From: Anaerolineaceae bacterium
GTDB taxonomy: Bacteria > Chloroflexota > Anaerolineae > Aggregatilineales > Phototrophicaceae
Direction of reading: 5' to 3'
Assembly (NCBI GenBank): GCA_007693385.1
Contig: REDR01000028.1
Coordinates: 1-64,000, forward strand
DNA length: 64,000 bases
Below, piece after piece: positions 60,114 through 64,000 of this stretch (the stretch's first letter is position 1; each line of letters opens with the position of its first letter). Below the pieces are notes generated by a model, which was not told the origin of the DNA, made no database searches, and saw only the letters and a program-made list of their open reading frames with translations. The position numbers were made by a program, and so were the translations under genes.

Positions 60114-63100
60114 CTAGCCTGATGTATCGACATCAACCGGCAGTTTCGGCGGGAGAGCGCCGCCACGACTGGCGTTCTCCTCCGCCGGTGTGTTCTGCGG
60201 GTCGCGGTCATTGGCGTCGGTGAACGTCAGGCGGGTGGCCTCGTTCTCCACGTCAAGCGGCGGAGCCTCAATCGGTAGCGCATTGGTCATGAAGATATTG
60301 TTCTCGCTACGCGGATTCTCCGCACCGGCGTTACTGGTGAAGACCAGCATCGTCGAGTTGCAGTACCACGTCGGCGATGTATCTTGCAAGCCGGCAAACT
60401 CGCCGGTGTTATCGCTGATGAGGCGTGTCTGGCCGCTAACGATATCGTAAACGTAGATGTCGTTGATACCGTCAACAAGGTTGCTCTGGTAGGCGACGAG
60501 CTGGCTATCCGGTGAGATAGCATGGTTGGTCGCGTTACCACCCAATTCACTGATGCGGCGGATTTCTGTCGTGCCGTCCTCACCTTCGATCAAGACGTAG
60601 ATCGCACTCTGGCGGCCTGTCGGATCGTCGGCGTAGCTACGGAAGGCGATCACGTTATCATCCGGGCTGTACTGCGGATCATGATTGTCGGCCTCCGGCT
60701 GACCGGCGATACGGGTGATCGTCGGGTTGTCGAAGCCCTGGCTCAAGTCCATTTCGTACAGTTGCCACAGGCGCTCGCCACTCTCACTGATGTAGCGGTC
60801 GCTCTGGAAGATGATACGCTGGCCGTCCGAACTCCAGAACGGGTTGATGTCGTTGGCCGGGTTGTTCGTCAAGCGCCACTTCTCACCGGTGATGAGGTCA
60901 ACCAGACGGATTTCCCACTGGCCGTCCACCGTCGACTCGTAGGCGATCTTGGTGCCGTCAGGCGACCAGACCGGATCGAGGTCAATGGCGGTGTCATTGT
61001 CGGTGATCTGTAGCAGGCTGTTAACCGGATCATTCACATCAGCGATGAAGATGTTCCAGTTACCGGTACGGCTACTAGCGAAGGCTACCCATGTGCCATC
61101 GGGGGCGCGGGATGGCGCCAGGTCGATGGAGTCCGGACCTTGCGAGACATTCGGGTCGGCGTCGATGCCGCTTTCCAGACCGAGACGGAAGACTTCCCAC
61201 GCGCCTGTCTGGTTAGTGTGATACAACAGCCAGTCCGGGCAGATCGCCGGGCCGACATCCAACGGTTGCCAGTCCACTAGCGGGCGCTCGACTTCGGCGC
61301 CGCAAGCAGTCGGGTCAAGGTTGATGATCGGGAAGCCGTCATCGGTGAAGCCCAGTGTCTCACCACAAGCCAGCTCAGTCGGCGGCGGGGGCGGGTCAAC
61401 AGGCGGTTCCGGTGTCGGTTCCGGATCGTCCGGCGGGAAGGCGTAGCATTCGCTGGCGGAGCTGACCAACTGCGAGCCATCCGCTAAGGTAGCGGTCAGC
61501 GTCGCGCCGGTGAACGGGCCAACGATACTGCGGGTGTATGGCAGGGTGTTAACCGTGCCCTCGACGATCATCTCACCGAACTCGGATACCATCTCGTAGC
61601 TGGGCAATGTCGCACCCGGCAACGGATCGCCGCCCGTGTTGCGGATTTCGATGAAGAAGAAGCCGTCTTCGCCATAGCAGTTCAGATCGGCGCTGTAGCT
61701 CGGCGGTTGGTAACAACCGGCTAGCGGCGTCACGTCCTGCGTCACTGTGCCTTCGATGGTCTCCAGCGTCATGGTTAGTGAGCTGTAGTCACCGCGTAGG
61801 TTGGTCGAGAACGGCAGATTGTTGAGGCTACCTTGCTCGACGGTGTTACCGCTCTGGTCGGTGATGGTGTAGGTCGGCAGGTCGAGTAACGGTGTGCCGC
61901 CGGTGTTTTCCACCGAGAAGCTGAACATACCGTTCAGGTCAGGATCACAGACCGCAGACGGTTCGTAAACCGGCGGATCGTAGCATTCTGCGCTGGCGGT
62001 ATTGTAGCCGAACTCGATCATGTGCGCAGGTATCAGGCCTTCAGGATTGAAGTCTTCGCCACCTTCAACAATAAGCATCACCCCGTGGAACGTCTCGCCA
62101 CTCTCGACGCTGAACGTCAGACTGCTAAACGTGCCGGTGATTTCGCCATCGAATGGCGCTCCATTCCGGCCGCTACGCAGTGTTTCGCCGGTTTCGTCGT
62201 CACGCAAGAACCAATTCGGTGCCGGGTCTTGCGGGACAGGCTCGCCGCCCACATTCACGAAGCTATAGATGTATGTACCGTTACTGTCCGGCACGCACAG
62301 CAGTTCAGGCTGATAGCGTGGCGGGTTGTAGCAGTCCGCATTGTTGGCGGAAACCAGAGCGACATCGGCACTGCTGACTTCAACGCTGACGTTGGAGTAC
62401 GGGCCGACGAACGTCTGCTCGAACTGTTCGGTCAGGTCGGTTTCGATGCTGAACATCGCCGTCCCGCCGCCGTTGATGGTATCCAGCGTGATCTCGATTG
62501 TGGCTTGGCCGCCGACAATCGCGCCGCCTTCGTTACTGACGCGCACCGTGAACGAGCCGTTGGTGCCTTCCGGTTCACAAACAACCTCTGGCACGTAGAC
62601 CGGCGGATCATAGCATTCGTCTAGCGTGAGCGTCGCTTCACCGACGATTGAACCTTCTGTCGTCGAGATTTGCGCCGTCAAGCTTTCAAAGCGGTCAGTC
62701 ACGTCGATATTTTGCGATTCACCCGCGCCCAGTGTCAGCGCCACGTTGTTGTGGACTGTCTCGCTGACGCCGTTACGGATGCCGGTTACGGTGTAGCGCA
62801 TCGGTTGATTCAGCGCGTCGCCGCCTTCATTGCTGAAGGTGAATTGGAACGCCCCGTTATCTTCCACACACACACCGGAGACGCTGTACGCCGGAGGCGC
62901 ATAGCAGGTGTCATTGCTCGCTTCAGCCGAACGGACGCCCGGCGCACTCAGTACCGCGCTAACGCTGGTATAGGTGCCGGTGTACGTGTTGCTGAATAGC
63001 GGGCTAGCCGATAAGTTTTCGATGTCGATGTTGCGCGTGCTGGTTTCGCCGTCCTGATCGGTCAGGGTGATTTCTAGCGCCACGCTCGGATCGCCGTCCA

Positions 63101-64000
63101 TCATGACGAACGAACCACCGACGTTACGCGCTACCACGCTGAACTGACCATTCGAGCCGTCAACACACAGGACATCAAGCTCAAGCACCGGCGGGTTGTA
63201 GCATTCTTCAGCCGTAGCGCTCGCCACAGTCTCGCCGCCCGCGTAGACTTCAATCGACACACTGCTATAGCGGCCGGTGATGGTCTGCGGTGCTAGTACA
63301 CCACTCGATAGTTCGATGGGTGATTCGCTCTGCTGTTCGCCATCGATGAAGATCAGATAGCTCGGAACAGTGTCCACGATGTCGCCGCCGGAACGGTTGA
63401 CCGCTACACTGAACACGCCGTTTGAACCGCTCACACATTCGGCCAACGCCTCATATTGCGGCGCCTCGAAGCATGACAGCCCTTCGATGCCGGTCACAGC
63501 TTCACCATCAACCAGCAGGACGAGCGAGTCAAACTCACCGGTCACCGATAGCTCGACAGGGAAGGATGTGCTGGTGTTTAGCGTGCCGCTGAAGCCCGCT
63601 ACCGGCTGGCCTTCGCCAGTCTGGATTGCGTAGGTCATGCTCGGCGTACCGTTATCACCACCCACGAACGCGCCACCAGTATTGCTGATGGAGAAGTCAA
63701 ACACGCCATTGACGCCCTGACGACACACCGCGTTGTAGCTCAGTTGCGGCGGGTTGTAGCAGTCATCCAGCGTTAGCGATGTCTGGTTAACCGTGCCTTC
63801 TGCCAGATCAACGGAGAGCGTCACCGAAGCGAACGCACCCAGGAAGCTCTCAGGCAGGCCTTCCGGCGAACCGACGTATAGCGGATCGGGGTCAGCGCCA
63901 CTGACGGCTTCTGCGGTGACGGTCAAGACCGGCGCCACATTACCCGCAGGCTGGCTACTGTCATCAGTCAAGCCGAAGCTAAAGCTGAATTCACCCTGCG
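60114..64000 (-). CDS. Giant secreted repeat protein with C-terminal TolB-like propeller (5' end cut by window)
   Basis: At least 1294 residues are visible; the N-terminus lies beyond the right edge, because the frame stays open to 64000 and the first visible residues (GEFSFSF) already belong to a repeat. Numbering from the TTG at 63971, eight repeats of about 90-116 residues begin at Cys71, 167, 257, 357, 453, 547, 663 and 753. Each opens with CY/CF-x-x-P and a second Cys, then N-G-x-F-x-F-x-x-x-N-x-G-G. After a Pro-rich linker (PEPTPEPPVDPPPPP) comes a TolB/WD40-like propeller (about 890-1230), with blades such as DIDPNVSQ and LDPVWSPDGTKIAYES. Probably a surface or secreted adhesive or binding protein. 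A terminator follows directly. Confidence 0.85.
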   Translation of the reverse strand, partial: QGEFSFSFGLTDDSSQPAGNVAPVLTVTAEAVSGADPDPLYVGSPEGLPESFLGAFASVTLSVDLAEGTVNQTSLTLDDCYNPPQLSYNAVCRQGVNGVFDFSISNTGGAFVGGDNGTPSMTYAIQTGEGQPVAGFSGTLNTSTSFPVELSVTGEFDSLVLLVDGEAVTGIEGLSCFEAPQYEALAECVSGSNGVFSVAVNRSGGDIVDTVPSYLIFIDGEQQSESPIELSSGVLAPQTITGRYSSVSIEVYAGGETVASATAEECYNPPVLELDVLCVDGSNGQFSVVARNVGGSFVMMDGDPSVALEITLTDQDGETSTRNIDIENLSASPLFSNTYTGTYTSVSAVLSAPGVRSAEASNDTCYAPPAYSVSGVCVEDNGAFQFTFSNEGGDALNQPMRYTVTGIRNGVSETVHNNVALTLGAGESQNIDVTDRFESLTAQISTTEGSIVGEATLTLDECYDPPVYVPEVVCEPEGTNGSFTVRVSNEGGAIVGGQATIEITLDTINGGGTAMFSIETDLTEQFEQTFVGPYSNVSVEVSSADVALVSANNADCYNPPRYQPELLCVPDSNGTYIYSFVNVGGEPVPQDPAPNWFLRDDETGETLRSGRNGAPFDGEITGTFSSLTFSVESGETFHGVMLIVEGGEDFNPEGLIPAHMIEFGYNTASAECYDPPVYEPSAVCDPDLNGMFSFSVENTGGTPLLDLPTYTITDQSGNTVEQGSLNNLPFSTNLRGDYSSLTMTLETIEGTVTQDVTPLAGCYQPPSYSADLNCYGEDGFFFIEIRNTGGDPLPGATLPSYEMVSEFGEMIVEGTVNTLPYTRSIVGPFTGATLTATLADGSQLVSSASECYAFPPDDPEPTPEPPVDPPPPPTELACGETLGFTDDGFPIINLDPTACGAEVERPLVDWQPLDVGPAICPDWLLYHTNQTGAWEVFRLGLESGIDADPNVSQGPDSIDLAPSRAPDGTWVAFASSRTGNWNIFIADVNDPVNSLLQITDNDTAIDLDPVWSPDGTKIAYESTVDGQWEIRLVDLITGEKWRLTNNPANDINPFWSSDGQRIIFQSDRYISESGERLWQLYEMDLSQGFDNPTITRIAGQPEADNHDPQYSPDDNVIAFRSYADDPTGRQSAIYVLIEGEDGTTEIRRISELGGNATNHAISPDSQLVAYQSNLVDGINDIYVYDIVSGQTRLISDNTGEFAGLQDTSPTWYCNSTMLVFTSNAGAENPRSENNIFMTNALPIEAPPLDVENEATRLTFTDANDRDPQNTPAEENASRGGALPPKLPVDVDTSG
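61448..63761 (-). repeat. Eight-unit ~96-residue Cys/Gly repeat array within the giant protein
   Basis: Tandem units of 89 to 116 codons (mean about 96), beginning at conserved CY[ND]PP-like anchors; a ninth anchor (CYAFPP) closes the array. A further unit is cut by the right window edge. Within a unit, the constant parts are the anchor, a second Cys about 10-12 residues later, N-G-x-F, and N-x-G-G. DNA identity between units is low, so the array is old and diverged rather than recently amplified. Residue positions are counted from the TTG at 63971. Confidence 0.8.

Noticed and set aside
61448-63761. Recent tandem DNA amplification in the repeat protein
   Set aside because: Units are conserved at protein motif level but their lengths vary from 89 to 116 codons and DNA identity is low.

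Overview
This window is about 60% GC, densely packed and free of tRNA, rRNA, insertion sequences and CRISPR arrays. It looks chromosomal and bacterial. The gene mix (bacterial Elp3, a Ser/Thr kinase-AAA-TPR giant, several GT-C membrane glycosyltransferases with no O-antigen context, a family-5 peptide importer, tandem DUF3352 proteins, a CbpA-type DnaJ, an orphan PfaD) is what I would expect of a Chloroflexota genome, probably Anaerolineae-like. That placement is inference from gene families, with no marker-gene proof.

Region 1 (100-15626, all minus strand) reads as one roughly 15.5 kb operon for muropeptide import and dismantling. In transcription order it holds a secreted family-5 solute-binding protein, two permeases, two ATPases, a small membrane protein, a GntR/HutC-type regulator, NagZ, NamZ (DUF1343), an AmiE-like serine hydrolase, AnmK, a MurK/NAGK-type sugar kinase, MurQ and a GH13 alpha-glucosidase. 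Many genes overlap or nearly touch. None of the three hydrolases has a visible signal peptide, so the cleavage steps appear to be cytosolic and fed by the importer. This is the strongest system-level signal in the window.

Region 2 (15924-25177) holds a 1090-residue Ser/Thr kinase-AAA-TPR regulator with a striking three-copy 11-mer operator just downstream of its likely promoter, a stand-alone Nfu N-terminal domain protein, a DUF6585-like membrane protein, a TlpA-type thioredoxin, an SDR dehydrogenase, dnaN, and an orphan gene resembling a phage head-tail connector.

Region 3 (25271-33541) is plus strand: a sensor histidine kinase overlapping a membrane-anchored TIR-like gene, two tandem secreted DUF3352 proteins, a CbpA-type DnaJ, and an HtrA-like PDZ lipoprotein that has lost its catalytic His and Ser.

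Region 4 (33559-46615) contains a glycosylation cluster (GT-C, a coiled single-pass protein, GT4), a cupin, an orphan PfaD, two small unknowns, a CitE-like lyase, a cold-shock protein with a clear promoter and bidirectional terminator, an acetylpolyamine amidohydrolase-like protein translationally coupled to DusB, and an MFS exporter.

Region 5 (46774-64000) has Elp3, a degenerate-phosphatase/propeller membrane protein, a tandem pair of SLATT-type two-TM proteins without any visible sensor gene, MsrA, another GT-C protein, a duplicated FtsX-type permease, a GNAT enzyme, a cysteine-containing secreted propeller-like protein, and a giant secreted protein (cut by the right edge) with at least eight divergent ~96-residue repeats followed by a TolB-like propeller. 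A family of small GC-rich compound hairpins is scattered through the intergenic gaps.
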